NCBI GenBank assembly: GCA_004292855.1
Contig: RDXN01000087.1
Coordinates: 1 to 36,526, forward strand
Origin: Cytophagales bacterium
GTDB lineage: Bacteria > Bacteroidota > Bacteroidia > Cytophagales > Spirosomataceae
Direction of reading: 5' to 3'
Length of the DNA: 36,526 nucleotides
Of the stretch, positions 6,344 to 14,721 are shown piece by piece (within the stretch, counting starts at the first letter, position 1; every line of letters starts with the position of its first letter). A program made the position numbers and the translations under genes. A model generated the notes under the pieces. That model was not told the origin of the DNA and did no database searches. It was given only the letters and a program-made list of their open reading frames with translations.

Positions 6344-7500
6344 GCAATCTTAAATTTCTGCGCTTGCTTTTGCGCTTTCAGAGCTAGTTCGGTGGCCAGA
6401 AAGCAATGCGCCTGCGTCATGGCGGTTTCGGTTCGGTTCAGGATATCGTCGATCAGTTGGGTGCCGTAGGGCATTTCAACCTTGCTACAATCCATGTAGC
6501 GGGTCTCCTTGTTATCGACCAGAAATAGGTGACTCCCGCCCGTGCGTCCTGCAATGTCCACGTTCTTGCGAATTTCGATATAGCCATCCGTACCCAGAAT
6601 CGTCAGTCGACCATCACCCCAGGTGTTGAGACCGTCGGGCGTAAACCAGTCGATGCGAATGTAGCCGGTGCCTTTGTCACCCCGCACAGTCATGTCGCCG
6701 AAGTCCTCAAAGTTTGGATATTGAGCGTAGTGTACGTTTCCTGTTTGCGAGGCCAACACCTCAGCTTTCGTGGAGCCGGTGAAATACAAAAACTGATCAC
6801 ATTGATGCGAGCCAATGTCGCAGATGATGCCACCGTAGCGTTTCTTGTCGAAAAACCACTCCGGGCGCGATTTAATATTCATCCGGTGCGGCCCTAAGCC
6901 GATGGTCTGAATCACCTGCCCAATGGCTCCGGCTTTGACCAACTCGCCCGCCCGCACCGTGGCCCGGTTCTCAAACCGCTCGCTGTACATAATCGAGTAG
7001 ATGCGCTTAGTCTGCGCTTGCACCTTGCGGATTTCTGCCAGTTGGTCGAGGGTGGTAATGCCCGGTTTGTCGGCCATGTAGTCTTTACCAGCTTTCATGA
7101 CACGGATGCCCAACGGCCCGCGCTCGTCGGGAATAGCCGCGCTCACGACCAGTTTGATGGCCGGGTCGTTCAGGATTTCGTCTTCTGAACGGGCTACCTT
7201 CACGGTTGGGTGGCGTTTGGTGAACTCGGCCAGCAGATCGGGTTCTTTGGCGTACACCCAGGTTAGCTCGCCCCCACCGCGCTTTACGGCCTCTACTTGC
7301 CCATAAATGTGGCCGTGGTTAAGTCCAATGGCCGCAAACTGAATGCGGGGAGCAAGTTTTGGCTGCTCCATTCGGCTCAAAGCCGCCACTTCTTCTACAA
7401 TACGCTGCTGGGCTAATGTAGTCGCGTAGAGGTCGGGAGCCATTGCCGAGAGTGCGGCAAGGCCCGTAGTCTGTTTCAGGAATGTACGCCGGTTGTTCAT
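6340..7500 (-). CDS. Exported Gfo/Idh/MocA oxidoreductase (Tat type)
   Basis: This 386-residue NAD(P)-dependent oxidoreductase begins with a twin-arginine-like leader (NRRTFLKQTTGLAAL). The Rossmann domain opens with FAAIGLNHGHIYG. The family's EKP motif is present as DKP in KDYMADKPG (near 140), which keeps the lysine. The C-terminal alpha/beta domain has the G-x-H-x-x-D pattern CDIGSHQCDQF. A Tat leader implies folding with bound NAD(P) before export, as for glucose-fructose oxidoreductase. It overlaps by 4 bases with both the gene before and the gene after, so a tight three-gene unit is likely. The substrate is unknown; by context it is a sugar, uronate or glycoside. Confidence 0.88.
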   Translation of the reverse strand: MNNRRTFLKQTTGLAALSAMAPDLYATTLAQQRIVEEVAALSRMEQPKLAPRIQFAAIGLNHGHIYGQVEAVKRGGGELTWVYAKEPDLLAEFTKRHPTVKVARSEDEILNDPAIKLVVSAAIPDERGPLGIRVMKAGKDYMADKPGITTLDQLAEIRKVQAQTKRIYSIMYSERFENRATVRAGELVKAGAIGQVIQTIGLGPHRMNIKSRPEWFFDKKRYGGIICDIGSHQCDQFLYFTGSTKAEVLASQTGNVHYAQYPNFEDFGDMTVRGDKGTGYIRIDWFTPDGLNTWGDGRLTILGTDGYIEIRKNVDIAGRTGGSHLFLVDNKETRYMDCSKVEMPYGTQLIDDILNRTETAMTQAHCFLATELALKAQKQAQKFKIA

Positions 7501-8852
7501 GGATTCTTTTTCGCTAAGGCCAGGGCCTGCGTGGTTGTGTAGTATTTGGCAACCATGTTGGGAACCTCCCAGGCAGGTAATTTACCCGTCTTGAGGTAAT
7601 TGAGATAATTCTGCATCACGCGCCCGAAGTGTGCTTCGTGGCCTTCGTTGTACTTCTCCGGCACCGTCACCACGAACCCCGTGCCGTTCGGTTTAATATC
7701 GACGCCCGGAAACTCGCGCTGAATGGCCGGGAGAACGCTTTTCAAGGCTGATTCCAGACTGGTTGAAGCGTTGAGCGGCTCAATATAAAGCGTGGGTTTG
7801 TAGTTTTGCTCGGCTCCCTGCCGGATAATCAGGTTCGCTTTGGTGCCCCGCATGATCGAATAATGCGTATCGCCCGCACCAGCCGGAGCCGCGTAGGCCC
7901 AAATCACCGACACCTTCGCGTGAACGCCCTTCAACTGATAATTGATCTCCCCGTTTGAATACACCTTCAGCACGTTGTCGCCCGAAACGTCTTTTTTCAG
8001 ATAGTCCGGGTAAGCCGACAGTTTGGTGATAGCCTTGAACTGATCGAGGCTCATATCGGTGGTCCAGCGACGCGCCGATGTCAGGCGAATATCTTTTTTA
8101 TAGTCGATTACCTGACCGGGGAAGCACTCCCACTGCACAAGATCCACCAGGTGCGTGGTCACGTCCACGATGCCTTCACCCTGTTGCGATACGTCCATAA
8201 ACCAGGCCGGGCGCGTCAGTATACTCCCCGACACGTTTTTGTAGAAATGATGAACGCTTTCTTTGGTCACGGCGGGGTTGTCGGGTGTGCCTTTTTCGAG
8301 CGTCCCGAACAGGGCCGGTTGGCGCGAGAAGGCCCGTTGCAGCATCGTCGTGATCTCGAACCGCTCGGTCATAATATCGTAGAGCAACACCTTGTTTTTG
8401 GCGGCAGTGGCAAACGACTCTTGCAACTTCCCAAACTCGGCCCCGTTAATAACCATCGGCTTGTCGGCCAGCACGTTGAAACCCGCCCCCACCGCCTGCC
8501 GGATGTAGTCGGTTTTCAGCCGGTTATTCCCCGACATCACCACCACGTTGCCCTTTTTTTCGGCGATCATTTGGGCCATAAAATCAGGGCCGCGATAGAC
8601 TTCCTCCTGCCACCGCGTGGGATCGGCAGGGCGGTTGTTGTATCCCTTGATCCGGTCGAGGTGCATAGCCAGATCGGGACCTTCGGGGGCATACACACGC
8701 ACGGTCGGGTCCACGCCCTCGTACATGGTTTTTTGAACCAGAGCCGCGTGGAAATGACCGGGATCGAGCGTAATGAGCCGGATAGGGGCATCGGCCATTT
8801 GGAAACTAAAATATACGGTTGCTACCGTGAGTACGCTAAGAATGATCTTCAT
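7497..8852 (-). CDS. Exported Gfo/Idh/MocA oxidoreductase with long C-terminal domain
   Basis: This 451-residue protein has a short hydrophobic leader (residues 1-22) without a twin arginine. The N-terminal region carries LDPGHFHAALVQ, characteristic of a Bacteroidota subgroup of putative oxidoreductases with an extended C-terminal domain. GNVVVMSGNNRLKTDYI and NVLADKPMV give the Rossmann crossover and the DKP version of the EKP motif. VDVTTHLVDLVQW supplies the H-x-x-D pattern. The following gene overlaps it by 4 bases. Between this gene and the upstream Gfo/Idh gene lies a 92-base gap filled by a long hairpin. Substrate and cofactor preference cannot be told from the sequence. A Sec-type leader on a nucleotide-dependent enzyme is odd, and it could be membrane-anchored. 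Confidence 0.82.
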   Translation of the reverse strand: MKIILSVLTVATVYFSFQMADAPIRLITLDPGHFHAALVQKTMYEGVDPTVRVYAPEGPDLAMHLDRIKGYNNRPADPTRWQEEVYRGPDFMAQMIAEKKGNVVVMSGNNRLKTDYIRQAVGAGFNVLADKPMVINGAEFGKLQESFATAAKNKVLLYDIMTERFEITTMLQRAFSRQPALFGTLEKGTPDNPAVTKESVHHFYKNVSGSILTRPAWFMDVSQQGEGIVDVTTHLVDLVQWECFPGQVIDYKKDIRLTSARRWTTDMSLDQFKAITKLSAYPDYLKKDVSGDNVLKVYSNGEINYQLKGVHAKVSVIWAYAAPAGAGDTHYSIMRGTKANLIIRQGAEQNYKPTLYIEPLNASTSLESALKSVLPAIQREFPGVDIKPNGTGFVVTVPEKYNEGHEAHFGRVMQNYLNYLKTGKLPAWEVPNMVAKYYTTTQALALAKKNP

Positions 8853-8865
8853 AACTTGGTGTTGT

Positions 8866-8940
8866 TACCCCTAAATCCCCTAAAGGGGACTTTGGTTGAG
8901 CGTAGTCAAGCCAAGTCCCCTTTAGGGGATTTAGGGGTTA
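8866..8940. repeat. Intergenic palindromic repeat (hairpin)
   Basis: Two arms of about 30 bases (8866-8895 and 8911-8940) are reverse complements apart from one inserted T, with a 15-base loop. Each arm contains its own smaller palindrome, TCCCCTAAAGGGGA. It fills almost the whole gap between two Gfo/Idh genes transcribed in the same direction. The sequence type is familiar as a dispersed intergenic repeat in Bacteroidota genomes (from memory). Confidence 0.85.
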
Positions 8941-8944
8941 AATT

Positions 8945-10333
8945 CTACCCCCGCACTTTCTTCATGCCCTTGGCCGCAATTGCATAGGCTTTGCGTTGGG
9001 GGCGCGAGAGCAGTTTGTCGGCTTCGGGGTCGTTCACGAACCGCTCGGTGTCGGGGTTCCAGTTGAGTTTGCGGTTTAGTTTCATGGCCGCGTGATGCAG
9101 CAAACAGGCCGAACACGAACGGTGGCCCACTTCGGCGGGCGCAATTGGCTCTTTGCGGCTCACGACGCTCTCCAGCCAGTTGCCATGATGCTCCTTGCTT
9201 TCGGGCAGGTGAATCTCGTTCGGGCCAATCACCGACTCAATCAGTTTGGGGTCGCTCGCATCCAGCGCACGAGCCGCCCGCTGCTTATCGACGGGGTCGC
9301 TCGCCGTTACGGGCGCATCGCCCCGCGACACGAAAATCCACCCCTCGGTTCCCTCGAACTTGATGCCGTTCGGAATCTCGTTTGAGACTACCATCCGCAC
9401 GCCGTTTTTGTAGAGGGCTTCAGTGCGAAAAATCCCGTGGACGTTCCAGAGGCCGCTTTTTGGAAAGTCGGCTTTGCCGCTGATCTCAATGGGGCCAGTG
9501 TATTCGGTGTCCATTGCCCAGTGGGCGCAGTCGATGTGGTGCGATCCCCAACCGGTAATCATGCCCGCACCGAATTGTTCGCAACGGAGCCAGCCGGGGC
9601 GGTCGTAGCCCGTATGTGGGTGAACCCGTTTTTCGGTATAATACACCTCCGGCGTCGTGCCCAGCCACATGTCGTAGTTGAGGTTTTTGGGAATGGGCAT
9701 TTCGGGTTCCATGTCGCCACCGGGGTCGCCGGGCAAGCCGACATAAACGGTTTTGAGTTGCCCAATGCGCCCATTACGCACCAGTTCGGCGGCATACCGA
9801 AACTGTTTCGACGACCGCTGCTGACTGCCCACCTGCACAATCCGGCCCGACCGCTTCACGGCATCGGCCATCATGCGGCCTTCCGAGATGGTGAGCGAGG
9901 CCGGTTTTTGCATGTACACGTCCTTACCTGCTTCCACGGCGTGAATCACCATCGGCGCGTGCCAGTGGTCGGGGGTGCTTACCAGAACGGCATCGATGTC
10001 TTTGTTGGCTAACAGTTCGCGGTAGTCGGTGTAGACCTTCACACCGTCGTAGTCCTTGCCGCTTTTCTTAGCGTAATATTGGTTGACCAGATTTTTTGTG
10101 TCGTTGGCGCGGTTGCTGTCCACATCGCACACGGCCATGACGAGGGCGTTATCGTACCGCCACGTGCCGGGCAGGTCGTGGCTGCGCGAGATGCGGCCTG
10201 TGCCGATGGCCCCGATGTTGATGCGGTTGCTAGGGGCGTTCTTGCCGAATACCGATGCCGGTACGATAGTTGGGAAGCCTGACATTATAGCCGTTGCTTT
10301 AGCCGTTTGTTCAATGAACGTGCGTCGATTCAT
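8945..10333 (-). CDS. Tat-exported Gfo/Idh/MocA oxidoreductase
   Basis: This 462-residue protein opens with MNRRTFIEQTAKATAIM, a twin-arginine leader with cleavage near residue 28 (VFG-KNA). The mature Rossmann domain begins INIGAIGTGRISRSHD, followed by DAVLVSTPDHWHAPMVIHA. The EKP motif is replaced by QKP (VYMQKPASLTISEG), with Lys retained. The catalytic-domain segment is GMITGWGSHHIDCAHWAM (G-x-H-x-x-D). C-terminal sequences such as SCSACLLHHAAMKLNRKLNW are typical of the large exported Gfo/Idh group of Bacteroidota and Planctomycetes. It lies 15 bases downstream of the MFS transporter gene, in one operon. The leader suggests periplasmic oxidation of a sugar before uptake, but the substrate is unknown. 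Confidence 0.9.
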   Translation of the reverse strand: MNRRTFIEQTAKATAIMSGFPTIVPASVFGKNAPSNRINIGAIGTGRISRSHDLPGTWRYDNALVMAVCDVDSNRANDTKNLVNQYYAKKSGKDYDGVKVYTDYRELLANKDIDAVLVSTPDHWHAPMVIHAVEAGKDVYMQKPASLTISEGRMMADAVKRSGRIVQVGSQQRSSKQFRYAAELVRNGRIGQLKTVYVGLPGDPGGDMEPEMPIPKNLNYDMWLGTTPEVYYTEKRVHPHTGYDRPGWLRCEQFGAGMITGWGSHHIDCAHWAMDTEYTGPIEISGKADFPKSGLWNVHGIFRTEALYKNGVRMVVSNEIPNGIKFEGTEGWIFVSRGDAPVTASDPVDKQRAARALDASDPKLIESVIGPNEIHLPESKEHHGNWLESVVSRKEPIAPAEVGHRSCSACLLHHAAMKLNRKLNWNPDTERFVNDPEADKLLSRPQRKAYAIAAKGMKKVRG

Positions 10334-10348
10334 GATCGGTACGGGGTT

Positions 10349-11692
10349 TTACTTTGACAAATCAATTGTTTTAAATTTCGGCACTAGCAAGTGCATCACA
10401 CCCCAGGCCGTCAGATACGCTGAACCACAGATGATGAACATGATGTAATAGCCAGTCTCGATATGGCCGAGTCCTTTGTAATAATCAAAGAGCTTACCCG
10501 CCAGTTTAGCGATGGCAATACCACCAACAGCCCCGGCCATACCGCCGATGCCCGTTACCGAAGCCACCGCCCGACGCGGAAACATGTCCGACACGGTCGT
10601 GAAAATGTTGGCACTCCAGGCTTGGTGCGCCGAAGCCGCCAGCGCAATGCTCAATACCGCAAACCAGAGACCCATACTGCCCAGCCACTGCGCAAACACC
10701 ACCGGAACAGCCGCCAGCGCGTAAAGTAACATAGCCGTTTTGCGGGCACGGAATATAGGCATCCCCTGCTTAATGAATTTGAGTGGCAACCACCCCCCGA
10801 ATATGCTACCCACACTGGCAATGATATACACCACCGCCACGGGCAACGAAACGGCGGTTCCAGTGAGGCCATACTGCGCTTTCAGGAACGCAGGCAACCA
10901 GAACAGATAAAACCACCAGATGGGGTCGGTGAGGAGTTTGCCGAAGAAAAATGCCCAGGTTTGGCGGTAGGTCAGCAGTTTAGTCCAGGCCACCTTTCCA
11001 CCATCTGTGGCGGCAGCCTCTTCGGTGCGTTCGTCGGCATCGCTGTTGATATAGGCCAGCTCGCTTGGCGACACACCAGGATGTTCGGTCGGCTTTTTGT
11101 AGAATATAAACCAGAGAATAAGCCAGATAAAACCAGTTGCGCCCGTAATGTAAAACGCCCATTGCCAACCCCAAACCTCGGCAATGTAGGGCACGCTAGC
11201 CGGGGCCAAAACCGCCCCGATGTTCGTACCCGAATTGAAAATTCCTGTTGCAAAGGCTCGCTCGCGCTTTGGGAACCACTCGGCCACGGTCTTGATGGCC
11301 GCCGGAAAGTTACCAGCCTCGGCCAGGCCCAGCGACGCCCGCGCCACCCCAAAAGCAAACGTTGTTTTGGCGAAACCCGTAGCAATGCCCACCAGGCTCC
11401 AAAACGTGAGGGCAACAGCGTACCCTAGTTTTGTGCCGATTTTGTCGATAATTGGCCCCATAGCAAGCATCCCAAGCGCGTAGGCAGCTTGAAAAACAAT
11501 CACCAGATTGGCGTAGTCGGTCTCGGTCCAGTTAAACTCTTTTTCCAGATTGGACTTGAGTAAACTAATCACCACCCGGTCGAGGTAATTGATGGTGGTG
11601 GCAAAAAACAGCAACCCGGCAATCACCCATCGGTAATTGGTTTGGGGTTTATCGAGGGTACTCACCGCAGGGCTTGGGGCTGTATTCAACAT
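10349..11692 (-). CDS. MFS hexuronate-type transporter (ACS family)
   Basis: This 447-residue major facilitator has about 12 membrane segments. YRWVIAGLLFFATTINYLDRVVISL is the first-helix signature of the anion:cation symporter family that includes ExuT and the galactonate transporter DgoT. The loop 2-3 motif is present as MGPIIDKIGTKLGYA. RASLGLAEAGNFPAAIKTVAEWFP is the conserved helix-4 region and PKRERAFATGIFNSG the loop that follows. The gene lies between uxaC (22-base gap) and a Gfo/Idh gene (15-base gap), which makes hexuronate the best substrate guess. It would import glucuronate or galacturonate with protons across the inner membrane. Proof would need a transport assay, as ACS members also carry sugar acids such as galactonate. 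Confidence 0.88.
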   Translation of the reverse strand: MLNTAPSPAVSTLDKPQTNYRWVIAGLLFFATTINYLDRVVISLLKSNLEKEFNWTETDYANLVIVFQAAYALGMLAMGPIIDKIGTKLGYAVALTFWSLVGIATGFAKTTFAFGVARASLGLAEAGNFPAAIKTVAEWFPKRERAFATGIFNSGTNIGAVLAPASVPYIAEVWGWQWAFYITGATGFIWLILWFIFYKKPTEHPGVSPSELAYINSDADERTEEAAATDGGKVAWTKLLTYRQTWAFFFGKLLTDPIWWFYLFWLPAFLKAQYGLTGTAVSLPVAVVYIIASVGSIFGGWLPLKFIKQGMPIFRARKTAMLLYALAAVPVVFAQWLGSMGLWFAVLSIALAASAHQAWSANIFTTVSDMFPRRAVASVTGIGGMAGAVGGIAIAKLAGKLFDYYKGLGHIETGYYIMFIICGSAYLTAWGVMHLLVPKFKTIDLSK

Positions 11693-11714
11693 GAATGTCA
11701 GGGGCTAATGCTCT

Positions 11715-13163
11715 TTAAATCGTCCAACCGAAATATTCTACCGTGTTATGGTACGATATATTCGCGGCCATTTGGCCCAGCCAGCGTTGGTCGTTGGGCA
11801 ATAGACCCCGTTCGATGTCCTGCCCAATCAGGTTACAGAGGATGCGCCGGAAGTAGTCGTGCCGCGAAAACGACAGGAAGCTCCGCGAGTCTGTCACCAT
11901 CCCGACAAAGCGGCTCAACAAACCCATGTTCGAGAGGGTGTTCATCTGCTTTTCCATCCCGTCTTTCTGATCCAAAAACCACCAACCCGACCCCCACTGA
12001 ATTTTGCCGGGGGTTCCTTCAGTCATAGAATTGCCGATCTGGAAGTTGCCGATCATTGTAGCAAACGCTTCATTATCAGCCGGATTCAAGTTATACAGTA
12101 CCGTTTTAGCCAGTTGCCCATCGCGATCCAGGGCGTCCATGAATCGGGCTAGCGGTGTCACCTGCCCCCAATCGCCGATGGAGTCGCCCCCGGTGTTTGG
12201 TCCCATCCGGTCGAACAGGCGAGTATTCACGTTGCGCAGTGCGCCGAGGTGAAACTGCTGCACCCAGCCCCGTTTGGCGTACTCGCGGCAGAGTTCAAGC
12301 AGGATAAAGCCCTGTAACAATTCGATTGTATGGGCATCGGGTCGGGCGAGCGTACTGGCAGTTTTTCCGGCCAATAATTGCTTCACGGCAGCATCGAACT
12401 CCGGCAACCGATCCGATGCGGGCGGCATTCGCTCCAAACCATGATCGGAAGCCCGGCACCCCAGCGCATGAAACGCGTCGATGCGGCTCACGAGGGCCTC
12501 CAGCAGCGAGTCAAGATCGGTAACGGCTACGCCTGACCGTTCCGACAGCCGCGCCACATTGCCCCGCCAGGCATCGGTATTGACAGGCAATAGCGCGTCG
12601 GGCCGAAAGGTTGGGAACATTTGGAGGGCGTGGCCCTCGGCGGCAAACTGTTGGTGATAGCGTAGATCGTCGGTGGGGTCGTCGGTGGTGCAAACGACCT
12701 GAACGCGGTGTTCGCTCAGGATGGTGCGGGCCGTCAGGCGGTTTTGGAGTTGTTCGGTACAGGTGTCGTAGATGGGGCGGGCGGTTTGCTCGTCCAGCAG
12801 ATCCAGCACGCCAAACGGGTGTTTCAACTCCATCTGCGTCCAGTGTTGCAGGGGGTTGCGCATGGTGTATGGCACGGTTTTGGCCCACGCCAGAAACTTG
12901 TCGTAGTCGTTGCGGTCGCCCGTAATAAGTTCTTCGGGAACCCCGTTGGCCCGCATCGCCCGCCATTTGTAGTGGTCGCCCTTGAGCCAGATTTCGGTTA
13001 GGTTGGCGTAGCGTTTATCATCCGCAATTTCATCGGGCGGCAGGTGATTATGATAATCGACAATGGGCAAGTCACGCACGTAGTCGAAATACAAGGCACG
13101 GGCGGCTTCGTTTTCCAGCACGAAGTTTTCCGAGATAAAGGGTTCTGTAATAGTATTTGTCAT
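11715..13163 (-). CDS. uxaC: Glucuronate/galacturonate isomerase
   Basis: This 482-residue protein is close to the usual UxaC length (about 470). It converts D-glucuronate to D-fructuronate (and D-galacturonate to D-tagaturonate), the first cytoplasmic step of hexuronate catabolism. Recognised segments are LPIVDYHNHLPPDEIADDKRY near the N-terminus (metal-site H-x-H of the amidohydrolase fold), VVCTTDDPTDDLRYH, the LEALVSRIDAFHALGCRASDHG block, VQQFHLGALRNVNTR, GPNTGGDSIGD, and GLLSRFVGMVTDSRSFLSF with RHDYFRRILCN near the C-terminus. No signal peptide is present. The transporter gene follows after 22 bases. The 157-base gap upstream holds a large inverted repeat rather than an obvious promoter. 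Confidence 0.96.
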   Translation of the reverse strand: MTNTITEPFISENFVLENEAARALYFDYVRDLPIVDYHNHLPPDEIADDKRYANLTEIWLKGDHYKWRAMRANGVPEELITGDRNDYDKFLAWAKTVPYTMRNPLQHWTQMELKHPFGVLDLLDEQTARPIYDTCTEQLQNRLTARTILSEHRVQVVCTTDDPTDDLRYHQQFAAEGHALQMFPTFRPDALLPVNTDAWRGNVARLSERSGVAVTDLDSLLEALVSRIDAFHALGCRASDHGLERMPPASDRLPEFDAAVKQLLAGKTASTLARPDAHTIELLQGFILLELCREYAKRGWVQQFHLGALRNVNTRLFDRMGPNTGGDSIGDWGQVTPLARFMDALDRDGQLAKTVLYNLNPADNEAFATMIGNFQIGNSMTEGTPGKIQWGSGWWFLDQKDGMEKQMNTLSNMGLLSRFVGMVTDSRSFLSFSRHDYFRRILCNLIGQDIERGLLPNDQRWLGQMAANISYHNTVEYFGWTI

Positions 13164-13178
13164 TGGTTGTAGTGCCGG

Positions 13179-13297
13179 ATAGTATCCGGCATGGCCGTGA
13201 GGCCAATGATGGTTTTTATCTGACTAGCTAGTATCGTTACGAAGTACAGACTTAAAGTACCATGATACAAATTGGCCTCACGGCCATGCCGGTTACT
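13179..13297. repeat. Long inverted repeat between uxuA and uxaC
   Basis: A perfect 22-base arm at 13186-13207 is repeated in reverse complement at 13271-13292, and the arms extend a few bases outward with one mismatch. The 63-base centre is AT-richer and holds no match to the -7 consensus that I can find. The repeat fills most of the uxuA-uxaC gap, so RNA read through it would form a long stem. Confidence 0.85.
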
Positions 13298-13320
13298 ACC
13301 GTAGCGACGGACCGCCGGCA

Positions 13321-14502
13321 CTACCAGCCCTCGGCCCGGCAAATGCCCAGTTCGAGGCCCCGCAGTTCGGCCAGGCCGCGCAGGCGACCAATGCAGGAGT
13401 AGCCGGGGTTGGTCGTTTTTTGTAAGTCGTCGAGCATTTGGTGACCGTGGTCGGGCCGGAACGAGAGCGGGTATTCCACGCGCTGCTGCACGGCCAAAAT
13501 TTCACGCATCACAGCGTACATATCCACGTCGCCGTCAAGGTGGGCGGCCTCGTGGAAGTTGCCGTGTTCATCTTTCCGCACGTTTCGGAGGTGGACAAAA
13601 TGAATCCGGTCGCCGAGCGTACGAGCTAGTTTGGGTAGGTTGTTGGCGGGGTTTGCCCCTAGCGATCCCGTGCAGAAACACACGCCATTGCTCATATTCG
13701 GCACTTTCTCGAACATATAGGCGTAATCGCTTGCCTGCGACACGATGCGTGGCAAACCGAAAATCGGGAACGGCGGATCGTCGGGGTGAATCGCCAGTCG
13801 GACACCCAGTTCGTCGGCAACGGGCGCGATTTCGGCCAGAAAATCGGTCAGGTTGGCTCGGAGTGCGTTGGCGTCGATGTCGTTGTATGTAGCCAGTTTG
13901 TCGCGCATACCGGCCAGGGTTTGTTTGGCTTCACCAGGAATACCGAACATCACCACGCCTGCCAGTTGCTCGCGCTCGGTCTCGCTGTACTGTGCAAACC
14001 GGCGTTCGGCCTCAGCCACCACATGAGCCGGGTAATCGTCGGCAGCGTTGGGGCGTTCGAGCAAAAACACATCGAACACGGCCAGATCGAACCAGTTGAA
14101 ATAGAGAGCTTTGGCACCATCGGGCATGGCGTAGTCGAGGTTCGTCCGGGTCCAGTCGTTGACCGGCATAAAGTTGTACGTCACCACGTCCAGCCCGCAA
14201 GCCGCCACGTTCCGCAGCGTTTGCTTGTAGTTCTCAATATCCTGCCGGTACGCCCCCGACCGGGTTTTGATGGCCTCCGACACCGTCACGGACTCGATCA
14301 CGGCCCACTCCAGCGGGGCACCTTCCGAGCCAGCCGCCCGGATCATGTCTTGCCGCTCCCGGATGGCCTCAACGGGCCACACGGCCCCGTGGGGAATCTG
14401 ATGCAGGGCCGTTACGATGCCAGTAGCCCCGGTTTGCCGAACGTCGGCCAGCGTAACCGGGTCGCTCGGCCCGAACCACCGGAAAGTTTGTTTTAATTTC
14501 AT
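13321..14502 (-). CDS. uxuA: Mannonate dehydratase
   Basis: This 393-residue enzyme is of usual UxuA length. It dehydrates D-mannonate to 2-keto-3-deoxy-D-gluconate with Mn2+/Fe2+. Recognised segments are QTFRWFGPSDPVTLADVRQTGATGIV at the N-terminus, LHQIPHGAVWPVEAI, CGLDVVTYNFMPVNDWTRT, the metal-site region RLAIHPDDPPFPIFGLPRIV, NGVCFCTGSLGANPANNLP, IHFVHLRNVRKD (His ligands) and FRPDHGHQMLDD. The fold is a TIM barrel and the protein is cytoplasmic. The upstream gap contains a 200-base palindrome and the downstream gap another inverted repeat, so this gene is isolated by structure on both sides although its neighbours belong to the same pathway. Confidence 0.96.
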   Translation of the reverse strand: MKLKQTFRWFGPSDPVTLADVRQTGATGIVTALHQIPHGAVWPVEAIRERQDMIRAAGSEGAPLEWAVIESVTVSEAIKTRSGAYRQDIENYKQTLRNVAACGLDVVTYNFMPVNDWTRTNLDYAMPDGAKALYFNWFDLAVFDVFLLERPNAADDYPAHVVAEAERRFAQYSETEREQLAGVVMFGIPGEAKQTLAGMRDKLATYNDIDANALRANLTDFLAEIAPVADELGVRLAIHPDDPPFPIFGLPRIVSQASDYAYMFEKVPNMSNGVCFCTGSLGANPANNLPKLARTLGDRIHFVHLRNVRKDEHGNFHEAAHLDGDVDMYAVMREILAVQQRVEYPLSFRPDHGHQMLDDLQKTTNPGYSCIGRLRGLAELRGLELGICRAEGW

Positions 14503-14518
14503 TCGGATTTATGAAAGG

Positions 14519-14718
14519 GATTGGAACCGCAACGGCGGATCGTGCGGATTAAACGGATCGAGCGGATTGACACGGATTTTTGTCATCCCGACGCAGGAGG
14601 GATCTACTTGACACACCCTCAACTTGCAAGCAAACAGAGTAGATCCCTCCTGCGTCGGGATGACAAAAAATCCGCTCGATCCGCGTCATCCGCACGGTCC
14701 GCCGTTGCGGTTCCAATC
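14519..14718. repeat. 200-base composite palindrome between SDR gene and uxuA
   Basis: The arms pair from GATTGGAACCGC at 14519 to its complement ending at 14718, four bases past the SDR stop codon. The inner part (14578-14607 with 14639-14668) is nearly perfect, includes GTCATCCCGACGCAGGAGG, and differs by one T in a run. The outer part has mismatches and a 10-base insertion on the left. CGGAT recurs at 14536, 14545, 14554, 14563 and 14573, a period of 9-10 bases, and its complement recurs similarly in the right arm. The GTCATCCCGACG core is familiar as a dispersed repeat in Cytophagales (from memory). Confidence 0.9.
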
Positions 14719-14721
14719 ATT

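Noticed and set aside
8151-8987. Long plus-strand open frame opposite the second Gfo/Idh gene
   Set aside because: It lies over a well-supported gene, its translation is histidine- and arginine-rich with no recognisable motif, and it runs into the palindromic repeat. It is a GC-rich shadow.
8866-14718. CRISPR array or inverted-repeat transposon suggested by the repeats
   Set aside because: The repeats are single palindromes of different sequence, not direct repeats with spacers. No transposase or cas gene lies between or beside them.
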